Positions 52,500 to 62,480 of a DNA stretch of 64,000 nt are shown here, piece by piece. Position numbers and translations under genes: made by a program. This DNA is from Hallella seregens ATCC 51272 (GTDB lineage: Bacteria; Bacteroidota; Bacteroidia; Bacteroidales; Bacteroidaceae), in the NCBI RefSeq assembly GCF_000518545.1, contig NZ_JADU01000018.1:1-64000 (forward strand), read 5' to 3'. Below the pieces are notes generated by a model. That model was not told the origin of the DNA. It was given only the letters and a program-made list of their open reading frames with translations, and did not search any database. The stretch's first letter is position 1. Every line of letters begins with the position of its first letter.

Positions 52500-52640
52500 G
52501 TATCACGGTGCGGAATGGGGCCGGACGGGCCATGGAGAAATGCCATTTGGAGCTACCCAAGGCGTTTCCGGATGTGGAATGCGGGGAACATGTGGTTATG
52601 CCCAACCATTTTTACATCTGTGATCTGCGGCACGACAGGA
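52500..52640 (+). pseudogene. Remnant of a RAYT/IS200-like (Y1) transposase
   Basis: Translation of this stretch reads GRAMEKCHLELPKAFPDVE followed by HVVMPNHFYICDL. REP-associated tyrosine transposases have a G-x-x-x-E-x-W-x-x-x-P-x-x-F-P-x-V block followed by VVMPNHxH at this spacing. Only about 45 codons remain, the second His of the HUH motif is Tyr, and there is no tyrosine nucleophile region. It lies directly after the DUF5056 stop and is surely dead. Confidence 0.55.
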
Positions 52641-52682
52641 TGATTTTCACGGCGAACAACGGAGAATTACAAGATAATTGCG

Positions 52683-52690
52683 TAATTTTG
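52683..52690 (+). promoter_or_regulatory. Promoter -7 element for aguA
   Basis: TAATTTTG followed by CAACC, 47 bases before the ATG. No clear -33 TTTG is seen. It lies just past the transposase remnant. Confidence 0.6.
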
Positions 52691-52737
52691 CAACCCTGCG
52701 AAAGTGCAGCATTCGCCTATTTAACAACGAAAACAGC

Positions 52738-53808
52738 ATGCCCAACACCCATCCCTCCCGCATCACCCTGCCCGCCGAATGGGCTCCGCAGAGTGCCATT
52801 CAGCTCACATGGCCCCACGCCGCCACCGACTGGAAGCCCTATCTGCAAGCCATTACGGCCACCTTCGTGGAGTTGGCGCGGGAGATTGCACGGCGGCAGA
52901 AGCTGGTAATAGTGTCGCCGGAGGCGGAAAAAGTAAGGGAATTGCTTCTGAAAGAACTGGGCGAGGCTTTGATGCGCAACGTGCGCTTTTGCACCTGTGC
53001 CACCAACGACACCTGGGCACGCGACCATGGGGCCATCACGCTCTGCGCTGCAGATGCCGCGGCCGACGGCCGGAGGGAGTGCCGGCTGCTCGATTTCAAG
53101 TTTAATGCCTGGGGAGAGAAGTTTGCCTGGCGTGCCGACAACGACATCAACCGGCAGCTGCTGGCCTCGGGACTGCTCCATGGCACCATGGAGAACCACA
53201 ACGACTTCGTGCTCGAGGGCGGCTCCATCGAGAGCGACGGGCAGGGCACCATCATGACCACTACGTCGTGCCTGCTGGCTCCCCACCGCAACCAGCCACT
53301 CACTCAGCCGGACATTGAACGGCGGCTGAAGCGCGTGCTTCATGCCGAACAGGTGGTTTGGCTCGAGCATGGAACCCTCATTGGCGACGACACCGACGGC
53401 CACATCGACACCATCGTTCGGATGGCCCCCGACGATACGCTGCTCTATGTGGGCTGCGACGACCCGGCCGACGAGCATCATGCCGACTTTGCGGCCTTGG
53501 AAATGCAGCTGCAACGCCTTCGCACCATGGCCGGCCGGCCCTATCGGTTGCTGCGGCTGCCCATGCCCCGAGCCATGTACGACGGTGGCGAGAGGCTGCC
53601 GGCCACCTATGCCAACTTCGTGATTCTGAACGGAGCAGTCATTGTGCCCACCTATCGGCAGCCCGACAACGACCGGAGGGCCATGGAAATCATCGGCGAA
53701 GCCTTTCCCGACCGGGAACTGATAGGGATGGATGCTTCCACCGTGGTGCGCCAGCACGGCTCGCTCCACTGCCTCACCATGCAATATCCGGCGGGTGTCG
53801 TCGACTAA
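52738..53808 (+). CDS. aguA: Agmatine deiminase
   Basis: A 356-residue guanidino-group deiminase converting agmatine to N-carbamoylputrescine. Motifs are TNDTWARDHGAIT, VLEGGSIESDGQGT, DTDGHIDTIVRM and the catalytic cysteine region GSLHCLT near the C-terminus. The start at 52738 (MPNTHPSRITLPAEW) follows the promoter; upstream extension would run across it. The next gene, 27 bases on, encodes the following pathway enzyme. Confidence 0.95.
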   Translation: MPNTHPSRITLPAEWAPQSAIQLTWPHAATDWKPYLQAITATFVELAREIARRQKLVIVSPEAEKVRELLLKELGEALMRNVRFCTCATNDTWARDHGAITLCAADAAADGRRECRLLDFKFNAWGEKFAWRADNDINRQLLASGLLHGTMENHNDFVLEGGSIESDGQGTIMTTTSCLLAPHRNQPLTQPDIERRLKRVLHAEQVVWLEHGTLIGDDTDGHIDTIVRMAPDDTLLYVGCDDPADEHHADFAALEMQLQRLRTMAGRPYRLLRLPMPRAMYDGGERLPATYANFVILNGAVIVPTYRQPDNDRRAMEIIGEAFPDRELIGMDASTVVRQHGSLHCLTMQYPAGVVD

Positions 53809-53835
53809 ACCATAACCTCACATTCAACACCAGAC

Positions 53836-54717
53836 ATGGAACTCAAGATTGGAATACTGCAACAACAGAACAGTGCCAGCGTGGAAGACAACGTGAACCG
53901 GCTCTCGGCCGGCGTGGCCCGGCTGGCCCAAGAGGGTGCGCAGCTCATTGTGTTGCAAGAACTGCACAACTCGCTCTACTTCTGCCAGACCGAGAACGTG
54001 GATCTGTTCGACCTCGCCGAGCCCATCCCCGGGCCCTCAACCGAGCACTTCGGCCGGTTGGCGCGGCAACACGGAGTGGTCATCGTGACATCACTCTTCG
54101 AGCGGCGGGCCGCAGGCCTCTACCACAACACGGCCGTGGTGCTGGAGAGAGACGGGAGCATCGCCGGCAAATACCGCAAGATGCACATCCCCGACGACCC
54201 CGCCTACTACGAGAAATTCTATTTCACGCCGGGCGACCTGGGCTTTCGTCCCATCCAGACCTCGGTGGGGCGGCTGGGCGTACTCGTGTGCTGGGACCAG
54301 TGGTATCCCGAGGCTGCCCGCCTGATGGCCCTGCAAGGTGCCGACCTGCTGATTTATCCCACGGCCATCGGCTACGAGTCGAGCGACACGCCCGAGGAAC
54401 AACAGCGGCAGCGCGAGGCTTGGACCACCGTGCAGCGGGGCCATGCCGTGGCCAACGGGCTGCCCGTGGTGACGGTGAACCGGGTGGGGCAGGAGCCCGA
54501 CCCCAGCGGCCAGACGGGCGGCATCCGGTTCTGGGGCTCCAGTTTTGTGGCCGGGCCGCAGGGCGAACTGCTCTGCCGGGCCTCCGATTGTCGGAAAGAG
54601 GGCCGCGTGGTCAGCGTGGATCTGGGCCGGGGTGAGCAGGTGCGCCGCTGGTGGCCTTTCCTGCGCGACCGCCGCATTGAGGCCTATGGCGACATCACTC
54701 AAAGATTTATCGACTGA
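53836..54717 (+). CDS. aguB: N-carbamoylputrescine amidase
   Basis: A 293-residue nitrilase-superfamily amidase hydrolysing N-carbamoylputrescine to putrescine, CO2 and ammonia. The catalytic triad is visible as Glu in VLQELHNS, Lys in KYRKMHIPDD and Cys in VCWDQWYPEAARL. The length fits AguB. Together with aguA it completes putrescine synthesis from agmatine, and both are probably transcribed from the element at 52683. Confidence 0.95.
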   Translation: MELKIGILQQQNSASVEDNVNRLSAGVARLAQEGAQLIVLQELHNSLYFCQTENVDLFDLAEPIPGPSTEHFGRLARQHGVVIVTSLFERRAAGLYHNTAVVLERDGSIAGKYRKMHIPDDPAYYEKFYFTPGDLGFRPIQTSVGRLGVLVCWDQWYPEAARLMALQGADLLIYPTAIGYESSDTPEEQQRQREAWTTVQRGHAVANGLPVVTVNRVGQEPDPSGQTGGIRFWGSSFVAGPQGELLCRASDCRKEGRVVSVDLGRGEQVRRWWPFLRDRRIEAYGDITQRFID

Positions 54718-55019
54718 AAGGCTCCTTTCCGTTTTATCACTTTCCTGCCCCGTCGCACGGCGATGCCGCGAAACTGTTTGCCCGCATACTGTCCGGCGGG
54801 GCAGTATGTGCCCGCTCGTCCATAGCGTCGCGGGCGGCTGCAGAGGCGCGGGTGCCGACGGCCGGAACGCCACATGAAATCCATGTTCCCGTTTCTTGTA
54901 ATATAAAGAATGTCGAAAAAAAGGTGTCTGCGACATATCTTGTATTTTCTGTTTTAAATGTGTTGCGGCGCATTCGGTCCATTCCATTAATTTTGCAATA
55001 CCTAAATGAATGACAGAAA
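54718..55019. other. Gap before the polysaccharide-utilisation locus
   Basis: This 302-base gap has a hairpin (CATACTG against CAGTATG at 54785-54808) about 70 bases past the aguB stop, a GC-rich middle, and an AT-rich right part carrying the GH95 promoter. No gene is supported. GC content drops sharply near 54890, which may mark the left border of the locus. Confidence 0.6.
54988..54995 (+). promoter_or_regulatory. Promoter -7 element for the GH95 gene
   Basis: TAATTTTG followed by CAATACC, 24 bases before the ATG. TTGC at 54963-54966, 21 bases upstream, may be the -33 box. Confidence 0.65.
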
Positions 55020-57368
55020 ATGTGTTGCAAGATTAAAAACCTATTGGTGTCGGCCATGCTGCTGGCCTGCTTTTCGCCGGCCATGGCCGGGACAAGACAC
55101 TATGTGCTCAATTACGACAAGCCGTCGTCCAAGTGGATGGGGGCCTTGCCGATGGGCAATGGCAGACTGGGAATGATGGTTTATGGCGGCTATGACACGG
55201 AAACCATCGCCCTCAACGAGGTGACGCTGTGGTCCGGACAGGAAGATCCCGACGCCAACAACATCTGCGGGCCCGAGAAATTGAAGGAAATGCGCGAGGC
55301 TTTCTTTGCCGGCGATTTGGCCAAGGGCAACGAACTCGGGTGGAAATATCTCAGCGGACACGGCAAGAGCTTCGGTACACACTTGCCCTTTGGCGATGTC
55401 AAGTTGAAATACCTGAACGCCTCTGGCACGGTGAGCAACTACAAGCGCACGCTCAATATGAACGACGCCGTTGCCACTGTTTCCTTTCAGAGAAACCAGA
55501 TTGCGTACACGAATGAGTATTTCACGAGCAATCCCGACGAGGTGTCGGTGGTGAGACTGTCGGCCAACAAGAAGCAGAGCATCTCTTTCAGGCTGTCCAT
55601 GGACATGCTTCGCCATCATAGCATCACGGCTTCCGACTATTCCTTGGACATCTTGGGCGACGCCCGATTCGACAAGAATGGTGCCGGCGGCGTGAAGTTC
55701 CGCGGGCTGGTCCGCGTCCTGCCCAAGGGCGGGAGCGTCAGTCACGACGCAAGTTCCATTACGGTGAAAGATGCCGACGAAGTGGTTGTCCTGGTGGATA
55801 TTCGCACCGATTTCCAGTGTCCCGACTATCAGACGAGGTGCGACAAAACGATACGTGAGGCTGCAACCAAGTCGTACGCCGTCTTGAAGAAAAACCACAT
55901 GGCCGACTTTTCCCGGATTTTCTCCCGCATGGACATAGACTTGGCCGGCAATCTGCAGGCAGACAACAAGACCGAAACCCTTTTTGAAGCCGCCCGCAAG
56001 GGAAGTCCGTCGGCGGCCTTTGACGCCTTGTTCTTCCAATACGGCCGTTACATGCTGATTTCTTCCTCCCGCGAGAACTCGCCGTTGCCGGCCAACCTGC
56101 AGGGAATATGGAACGACAACCTGGCTTGCAACATGCCCTGGACCTGCGACTATCACCTCGATATTAATATTCAGCAAAACTATTGGTCGGCAAATATTGC
56201 CAATATGGCCGAGACCAACGTGCCGCTTTTCAAGTATTTGGAACTCTTGTCCAGGTATGGCCATGAGACAGCTCGCAGGATGTATGGCTGCGATGGCTGG
56301 GTGGCCCACACTATAAACAATGTGTGGGGCGACACGGCCCCCGGCGGCGGCGTGGGCTGGGCCATGAATGTGTCGGCAGGAGCTTGGATGGCCACCCACC
56401 TGTGGACGCACTATGACTTTACGCAAGACAAGGAATGGCTTCGCAGGCAAGGCTACTCTCTCATCAAGCAGACGGCCAAATTCTTCGTGGACTACATGGT
56501 GAAAGACCCCAACACAGGCTATTTGGTCACGGGGCCGAGCATCTCTCCCGAGAATGGATTCAGGGCAGCCGATGGGCGAGACTATTCCCTTTCGATGATG
56601 CCGACGATAGACCGGGCCGTGGTGTACGACATCTATCAGGCCTGTATCAAGGCCAGCAACATCTTGGGCGTGGACGCCGATTTCCGCGCAAGGCTGCAAA
56701 AAGACATTCGGCTATTGCCTCCTTATAAAATAGGTAAGGATGGTACGCTCAACGAATGGCTTCTCGACGTGAGCCGTTCCGACATGTCACACCGCCATGC
56801 CTCCCACCTCCTTGGCCTCTATCCGTTCGGCGAGATCTCTCCGGAGCGCAGCCCTGATTTGGCGAAGGCTTGCGAAACGTTTCTCGACAGGCAAACCCGC
56901 CATGGACAATGGGAGGATACGGAATGGACCCGCGGCAACATGATTAATTTCTATGCCCGCCTGAAGAAACCGGCAGAGGCTTACGAATCGTTGGTGGGGC
57001 TCTACAAAGTGTTTATGCGTGAGAACTTGATGACGGTCTCTCCGGCGGGTGTCGCCGGGGCGGAGGAAGACATCTTTAGTTTTGATGCCACAGAGGCTGC
57101 CGTGTCGGGTGTCTGCGAAATGATATTGCAGAGCTACGATGGTTGTCTCGACTTCTTGCCCGCACTGCCTGAAAATTGGAGAAATGGCAGTATCAAGGGC
57201 ATTTGCGCCAGAGGAGGTATCGTGGCCGACATTTCTTGGAAAGACGGCAAAGTCGTGGAGGCCTCCCTCAAAAGCAAGGCAGACCAGGGAGTGCGCTGCA
57301 GGATTAATGGTGCATTCAGGGATTTCCAACTGAAAGCAGGGAAGACGTTGAGCATTCAACAGAAATAA
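55020..57368 (+). CDS. GH95 glycosidase (alpha-L-fucosidase/galactosidase family)
   Basis: A 782-residue exported enzyme with a signal peptide (about 1-23). It has the N-terminal beta-sandwich (WMGALPMGNGRLGMMVYGG, ALNEVTLWSG), then the (alpha/alpha)6 barrel with NLQGIWNDNL, the DYHLDINIQQNYW block (Asp381, Asn383), GPSISPEN (Glu511 as likely acid) and HRHASHLLGLYPF. GH95 enzymes invert alpha-1,2-fucosyl or L-galactosyl linkages. It is next to a SusC/SusD pair, which suggests a fucose- or galactose-capped glycan. The specificity is not settled by sequence. Confidence 0.9.
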   Translation: MCCKIKNLLVSAMLLACFSPAMAGTRHYVLNYDKPSSKWMGALPMGNGRLGMMVYGGYDTETIALNEVTLWSGQEDPDANNICGPEKLKEMREAFFAGDLAKGNELGWKYLSGHGKSFGTHLPFGDVKLKYLNASGTVSNYKRTLNMNDAVATVSFQRNQIAYTNEYFTSNPDEVSVVRLSANKKQSISFRLSMDMLRHHSITASDYSLDILGDARFDKNGAGGVKFRGLVRVLPKGGSVSHDASSITVKDADEVVVLVDIRTDFQCPDYQTRCDKTIREAATKSYAVLKKNHMADFSRIFSRMDIDLAGNLQADNKTETLFEAARKGSPSAAFDALFFQYGRYMLISSSRENSPLPANLQGIWNDNLACNMPWTCDYHLDINIQQNYWSANIANMAETNVPLFKYLELLSRYGHETARRMYGCDGWVAHTINNVWGDTAPGGGVGWAMNVSAGAWMATHLWTHYDFTQDKEWLRRQGYSLIKQTAKFFVDYMVKDPNTGYLVTGPSISPENGFRAADGRDYSLSMMPTIDRAVVYDIYQACIKASNILGVDADFRARLQKDIRLLPPYKIGKDGTLNEWLLDVSRSDMSHRHASHLLGLYPFGEISPERSPDLAKACETFLDRQTRHGQWEDTEWTRGNMINFYARLKKPAEAYESLVGLYKVFMRENLMTVSPAGVAGAEEDIFSFDATEAAVSGVCEMILQSYDGCLDFLPALPENWRNGSIKGICARGGIVADISWKDGKVVEASLKSKADQGVRCRINGAFRDFQLKAGKTLSIQQK

Positions 57369-57544
57369 AATCGTAAGCATGTGGCAGAGACAAGAATATT
57401 TGTCGGTGCAGACTGACAATGGCACAGATATTTCATTCTCTGCAACATTTCGACTTGGAGAATCATGGAAAAGTTCGTAATATTGCAGCATCGTTATAGC
57501 CAATAACAATAAAACCTCTATTCGTTAATAACAAAAGCCTAAAT

Positions 57545-60500
57545 ATGAAGTATTTTAGATTATCATGGTTGATGCTTTTTGTCCTCTTTGCAGTGGGCGT
57601 TCAAGCACAAGAAATGACCATTAAGGGTGTGGTGACAGATGCTTATTCCGAACCCATTGTCGGAGCAACTGTCAAGGTGGACAATTCCTCTTTGGGCACC
57701 GTAACCGACGTGGACGGGGCCTTTACCATTCGGGCCAAGGATGGTGGGACGCTCTCCGTTTCCTATATCGGTTACGATACCCAGAAAGTGAGGGTTGCGG
57801 GAACCAGCCTGCGGGTGGTGCTCAAGGAAAGCGTGAGTTCTCTTGACGAGGTGGTGCTTGTGGGCACCATTATGAAAAAGAGCGACCTGACGGGGGCTGT
57901 TGTCGGTGTGAATGCCCAGACGCTCAAGGAACGCCCCGTCACCAACGTCAATGAGGCCTTGCAGGGCAAGGTGGCCGGTGTGTTCATCAGCACGCCGACC
58001 CGTCCCACCGACGATGCTTCCATCCGTATTCGAGGCATCAATACCATCAACGGCTCCACGGATCCCATCTATGTTGTGGACGGCTTGGTGATGGACAACA
58101 GCTATTCTGGTTTCAACGCTGTCAACTTGAACGACGTGGCTTCCATCGAAGTGCTGAAAGATGCTTCGGCTACGGCTCTCTATGGCTCTCGTGGATCCAA
58201 CGGTGTCGTGGTCATCACCACCAAGAAAGGAGCCAAAGGCGAGGGCAAGGTGACCTACGACGGATGGTTTGGTGTGCAGACTTATGCCAGCACGCCTAAG
58301 ACGATGGGGACAAAGGATCTCTTTGAACTCCGCAGGGAGGCTTACGTCAATGGTTTCAAACAGATCCATCCAAACGGGAATGTGGAGGAGTATGTCAACA
58401 ACACCGTGATGGGCAGCAACAAAGTGTTTGCCGACTATGAATTTGAGGCTTACAGGAACAACGCCAACAGTGACTGGCTCAAAGCTGTGGATCGTACCGG
58501 TTTCCAGCAGAACCACATGGTCAGCTTCTCCAATGGTTCGGACAAGGGCAACTACTATCTGAGCGTGGGCTATACTGACAGCAAGGGGATGATAAAGAAG
58601 AGTGAGCAGAAAAAATATACGGCCCGCATCAATGCAGACCAGATGATCAAGACCTGGCTGAAGGTGGGTACCAATACTTCTTTTACTCGCACGGAGAACT
58701 CCTTGGTGGATGACGGCGTGATGAATCGTGCCCGTAGCGCCAATCCGATGTTGGCAGTCGACGAGACCATCCAGACCTTGAACTGGCAGGGGGTGTTCGA
58801 CCAGAACAATTTCAACCCCATTCGTTCCCTGCAAGTAGACAACGACTTGAAGTACAATCGTCTCTTGTCTTCCAACTACATCAACATAAACCCTATCAAG
58901 GGTTTGAACTTGCGCTCGACGTTCTCCATCGACTACGCCTACAAGCAGCAAAATGTCTTTACGCCAAACAACATCTATGAGAGTGAGCGGTATGGGACTC
59001 AGGGCGAGGCCAGGGACAATAGAGACGCACGCATGGTCTGGCAATGGGACAACTCCCTTTCCTACGACTTCAATATCAGCCAGCATCATATCAATGCCAT
59101 GGTGGGAACATCGGCGGCACGCACCAACTTCAGTTACCTGAACGGTTCCTCGCAGGGTTACGCTTCCAATCTCTTCGGCTATCACAACCTTGGTGCCGGC
59201 TACAAGCAGGACCAGCGTGGATTGGGCTCGGGCTTCTCGGAGAACACGCTGTCTTCCGTCATTGCACGTGCCACTTGGAACTATGCGAGCTGCTACATGT
59301 TGACGGCCACGGCACGGTTCGACGGCTCATCCAAGTTTGCAGAGGGTAATCGCTGGGGTACGTTCCCTTCTTTCTCTGCAGCATGGAACGCCAGTGAGGA
59401 GAAATTTGTAAAAGACTTGAACATCTTCTCGCAGTTGAAAGTACGCGTAGGCTATGGTATCGTGGGCAATCAGAACATCGACGATTTCACCTTCCTCTCG
59501 CTCTATAATCCCACATATAGTGGAAATATCGACAAGGGCTACACGTTCTCGTTTGTGAGCAACGGCCGGCGTGCCACTCCCAACATCAAATGGGAGAAGC
59601 AGCATCAGTTCAACTTCGGTCTCGACATGGGCTGGCTCGACAATCGCCTGCGCCTGACATTCGATGCTTTCTACATCAAGAACAAGGACCTGCTGATGAG
59701 CCACTCTCTGCCTACGACCACAGGTTTCACCTATACCGTGGAGAACATCGGCGCCATAGAGAACAAGGGAGTGGAACTAGCACTTGGCGCCACCATCATT
59801 CGTACCAAGGACGTGGAGTGGAACGTGAATGCTACGTTGTCTCACGACAAGAACAAGGTGACGAAACTTTATGGAAATACCAGAGTGGTGTATCATGTGG
59901 ATAACGACCGTAACATCCAGAATGAGGGCAACCTCTTCATCGGCAAGTCTCGCAACACGCTTTACATGTGGCGTACAGGGGGCATCGCGCAGGCGGCAGA
60001 CATGGAGCGTCTGAGTAAGATTAATTTTAATGGTTACAATGTAAACCCCGGCGACCTTTATCCTCTGGATGATAACCAGGACAACGAAATCGACCAGAAT
60101 GACCGTGTCGTCATCGGTTCTACTGACCCCAAACTGTATGGTGGGTTCTCAACGGACGTAAGCTATAAGGGCTGGTCATTGAACGCGGTGTTCAATTATT
60201 CATACGGTGCCAAGAAGCTGAGTCCCTGGTACACGGGCTTGATAACCAGTGTCGGGACCAGCAATGCCTCTGTCGACTTGATGGATCGCTGGAGCGAAAG
60301 TAATACCGGGGCGAGATTCCCGCGTGTCATAACAGGAGTGGATTACAACCGTTACAATGCCGGCCAGATGGACTTTTGTGTGCAGAAAGCCTCTTTCTTG
60401 CGATTGTCGGCTTTGACTTTGGCCTACAATTTCGACAAGAGCCTTATACAGAAGCTTCATCTGTCCAATCTCAGACTCTACTTCACGGGTTCAAATCTCT

Positions 60501-60595
60501 TCTGTGTTACAGACTACAAGGGCTATGATCCGGAGACGGGCGATTGGTATCCGCCAACGAGGATGTTTACTTTTGGCATCAATCTCGCATTCTAA
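57545..60595 (+). CDS. SusC/RagA family TonB-dependent outer-membrane transporter
   Basis: A 1016-residue transporter. A signal peptide (1-21), a carboxypeptidase-regulatory-like domain (about 24-100), a TonB-box-like LDEVVLVGT, the plug (about 115-230; VNEALQGKVAGVFI, IRGINTINGSTDPIYVVDG, VLKDASATALYGSRGSNGVV) and the 22-strand barrel with a terminal GINLAF are all present. It is intact. It imports oligosaccharides with the SusD partner encoded 69 bases downstream. Confidence 0.96.
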   Translation: MKYFRLSWLMLFVLFAVGVQAQEMTIKGVVTDAYSEPIVGATVKVDNSSLGTVTDVDGAFTIRAKDGGTLSVSYIGYDTQKVRVAGTSLRVVLKESVSSLDEVVLVGTIMKKSDLTGAVVGVNAQTLKERPVTNVNEALQGKVAGVFISTPTRPTDDASIRIRGINTINGSTDPIYVVDGLVMDNSYSGFNAVNLNDVASIEVLKDASATALYGSRGSNGVVVITTKKGAKGEGKVTYDGWFGVQTYASTPKTMGTKDLFELRREAYVNGFKQIHPNGNVEEYVNNTVMGSNKVFADYEFEAYRNNANSDWLKAVDRTGFQQNHMVSFSNGSDKGNYYLSVGYTDSKGMIKKSEQKKYTARINADQMIKTWLKVGTNTSFTRTENSLVDDGVMNRARSANPMLAVDETIQTLNWQGVFDQNNFNPIRSLQVDNDLKYNRLLSSNYININPIKGLNLRSTFSIDYAYKQQNVFTPNNIYESERYGTQGEARDNRDARMVWQWDNSLSYDFNISQHHINAMVGTSAARTNFSYLNGSSQGYASNLFGYHNLGAGYKQDQRGLGSGFSENTLSSVIARATWNYASCYMLTATARFDGSSKFAEGNRWGTFPSFSAAWNASEEKFVKDLNIFSQLKVRVGYGIVGNQNIDDFTFLSLYNPTYSGNIDKGYTFSFVSNGRRATPNIKWEKQHQFNFGLDMGWLDNRLRLTFDAFYIKNKDLLMSHSLPTTTGFTYTVENIGAIENKGVELALGATIIRTKDVEWNVNATLSHDKNKVTKLYGNTRVVYHVDNDRNIQNEGNLFIGKSRNTLYMWRTGGIAQAADMERLSKINFNGYNVNPGDLYPLDDNQDNEIDQNDRVVIGSTDPKLYGGFSTDVSYKGWSLNAVFNYSYGAKKLSPWYTGLITSVGTSNASVDLMDRWSESNTGARFPRVITGVDYNRYNAGQMDFCVQKASFLRLSALTLAYNFDKSLIQKLHLSNLRLYFTGSNLFCVTDYKGYDPETGDWYPPTRMFTFGINLAF

Positions 60596-60664
60596 AAAGG
60601 AATGGCGTGAGTGTTATGGCTCATGTATCCTTCAATACAGAAAATAAAACCGATTAATTAAAGA

Positions 60665-62290
60665 ATGATGAAAAAGTTGATTTACAATATAGCATTGGTA
60701 GGCGTGTTGCTCATGGGTACTGCTTCTTGCTCTGATTTCTTGGACGTGAAGCCAACTGGATCTCTGACCGAGGATGAGGTGTTTGCCGATATTAATAATG
60801 TGGAACCATTGGTAACGGGACTTTATAAAAGCTATAGAGGTTGCAAGGAAGGACGCAATGGCCTGATGTGTTCTCTCGGTACAGACGAGACGCAGCAGGG
60901 CAACTTCCAGCTGATTTCTTCGGGCGACCAGGCAGGCATGGACAAGTACAACGGACAGCTAAACCCTACGTCGACTCAGGTAAAAGCCATCTGGGACAAC
61001 CGTTGGCCTGCCGTCACTTCGGCTGCCAAGGCCATTTATGCCCTCAAGCGCACGATCCCTTCGCCCAAGGCAACCCAGTTGATGGGCGAGGCCTGCTTCA
61101 TGCGGGCCATGCTGATGTATGAGCTGACGATGTATTGGGGGCGCATTCCCATCATCGACATGGACAGAACCCGAGAACATGGTGGCGGCCCCCAACCGGA
61201 GAAAGATGTCTGGGAGTATATCCTGAGCGATTTTCAGGAAGCTGCCAATGACCTGCCGGCTTCCTATGACAACGAACCACAACGTGCCACCAAGGGTGCG
61301 GCACTCACCATGTTGGGCAGGGCATATATGTCGGCACCCCAGAGCACGGGACTTCGTGATTACCAAAAGGCGGACGAGTGTTTCCAGAAAGTAATGGGCA
61401 TGGGGTACGAGTTGGTGGATCATTATGCCGACCTTTGGAAATATGACAACCCTAATACCAAAGAGTCTATCTTTGAGTTGCAGTTTAACACTAAGTGGCC
61501 TGATTGCAATTATTGGGAATTTGACATGGGATCGCGTGCCTGTGACTCTTGGTTTGGGCAGGGATGCTCGTTCTCCGGCTATGATTTCTTGCTTCCTACA
61601 CCGTTTGCCAGAACCAAGCAGAGCGAGGGCGGACTTTGGGAAGAAGGGGACTTGCGGTTTGATGCCAGTATCCGTACAGACTTCACTTATTACACCAACA
61701 AATACTCTGGTGATGAAAACAAGTATGAATTTGTGACACCAGACTTGTCGAAGACTTCCTGGACAGGTACGACCGACGAGTTGGCACCACATATCAAGAA
61801 GTGGGAAGACTTTCGTACCGACTACCAGTCTGGCTTGGGCATCAACAATATGTGGAACTCTGGAAAGAACTATCCGATGATACGTTATGCGGATGTGCTT
61901 CTGTTGCATGCCGAATGCCTGAATGAGCTGGGACGTACTGCAGATGCCGTCAACCTGATCAACACAACCATTCGCAAGCGTGCCTTTGGTGGCACATTGC
62001 CATCTGACATGGCTTGGAATACAGGCATGAGCAAGGACGAGTGCTTCAACAAATTGATGGATGAACGTATGCGTGAGCTTTGCTTCGAGCAGTGGCGTCG
62101 CATTGACTTGATTCGTACGGGAAAATTGGTGGAGTTGACCATGAAACGCAATGAGTGGGCTAAGCAATCTGCCACCATGCAAGCGTTTCATGTGCATTAT
62201 CCCATTCCTGATACAGAGATTAAAACCAATGAAGACTTTACTCCAAATGACCAAAATGAGGGGTATGCCAAGGACATTCAGACTAAATAG
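60665..62290 (+). CDS. SusD/RagB family glycan-binding lipoprotein
   Basis: A 541-residue lipoprotein with a lipobox at Cys22 (GTASC). It opens FLDVKPTGSLTEDEVF, then the TPR-like helices, and ends with ELCFEQWRRIDLIRTGKL and HVHYPIPDTEI, the family's closing pattern. It sits as a lid over SusC and binds the glycan at the cell surface. A terminator follows at 62342-62379. Its binding aromatics cannot be assigned here. Confidence 0.95.
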   Translation: MMKKLIYNIALVGVLLMGTASCSDFLDVKPTGSLTEDEVFADINNVEPLVTGLYKSYRGCKEGRNGLMCSLGTDETQQGNFQLISSGDQAGMDKYNGQLNPTSTQVKAIWDNRWPAVTSAAKAIYALKRTIPSPKATQLMGEACFMRAMLMYELTMYWGRIPIIDMDRTREHGGGPQPEKDVWEYILSDFQEAANDLPASYDNEPQRATKGAALTMLGRAYMSAPQSTGLRDYQKADECFQKVMGMGYELVDHYADLWKYDNPNTKESIFELQFNTKWPDCNYWEFDMGSRACDSWFGQGCSFSGYDFLLPTPFARTKQSEGGLWEEGDLRFDASIRTDFTYYTNKYSGDENKYEFVTPDLSKTSWTGTTDELAPHIKKWEDFRTDYQSGLGINNMWNSGKNYPMIRYADVLLLHAECLNELGRTADAVNLINTTIRKRAFGGTLPSDMAWNTGMSKDECFNKLMDERMRELCFEQWRRIDLIRTGKLVELTMKRNEWAKQSATMQAFHVHYPIPDTEIKTNEDFTPNDQNEGYAKDIQTK

Positions 62291-62341
62291 CTCCATTTCT
62301 GTTCAATAGGTTGATATATTTTTAATTAGATTAGGAGTTGG

Positions 62342-62379
62342 AGAGGATATGTCGAAGGAGAAAGACATATCCTCTTTTA
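62342..62379 (+). terminator. Rho-independent terminator after susD
   Basis: GAGGATATGTC and GACATATCCTC (62343-62353 and 62364-62374) pair over 11 bases with a 10-base loop, followed by four T. It separates susD from the GH2 gene, which therefore may need its own promoter or read-through. Confidence 0.8.
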
Positions 62380-62480
62380 ATAAGAATTACTTCTTTGTCA
62401 TACTAATGCTCTCAGTAAATTTCAAATCCAAGGGACAGTCAGGCCCTCATCAGCAAAACAATTTAAGCTTAATAACAATC

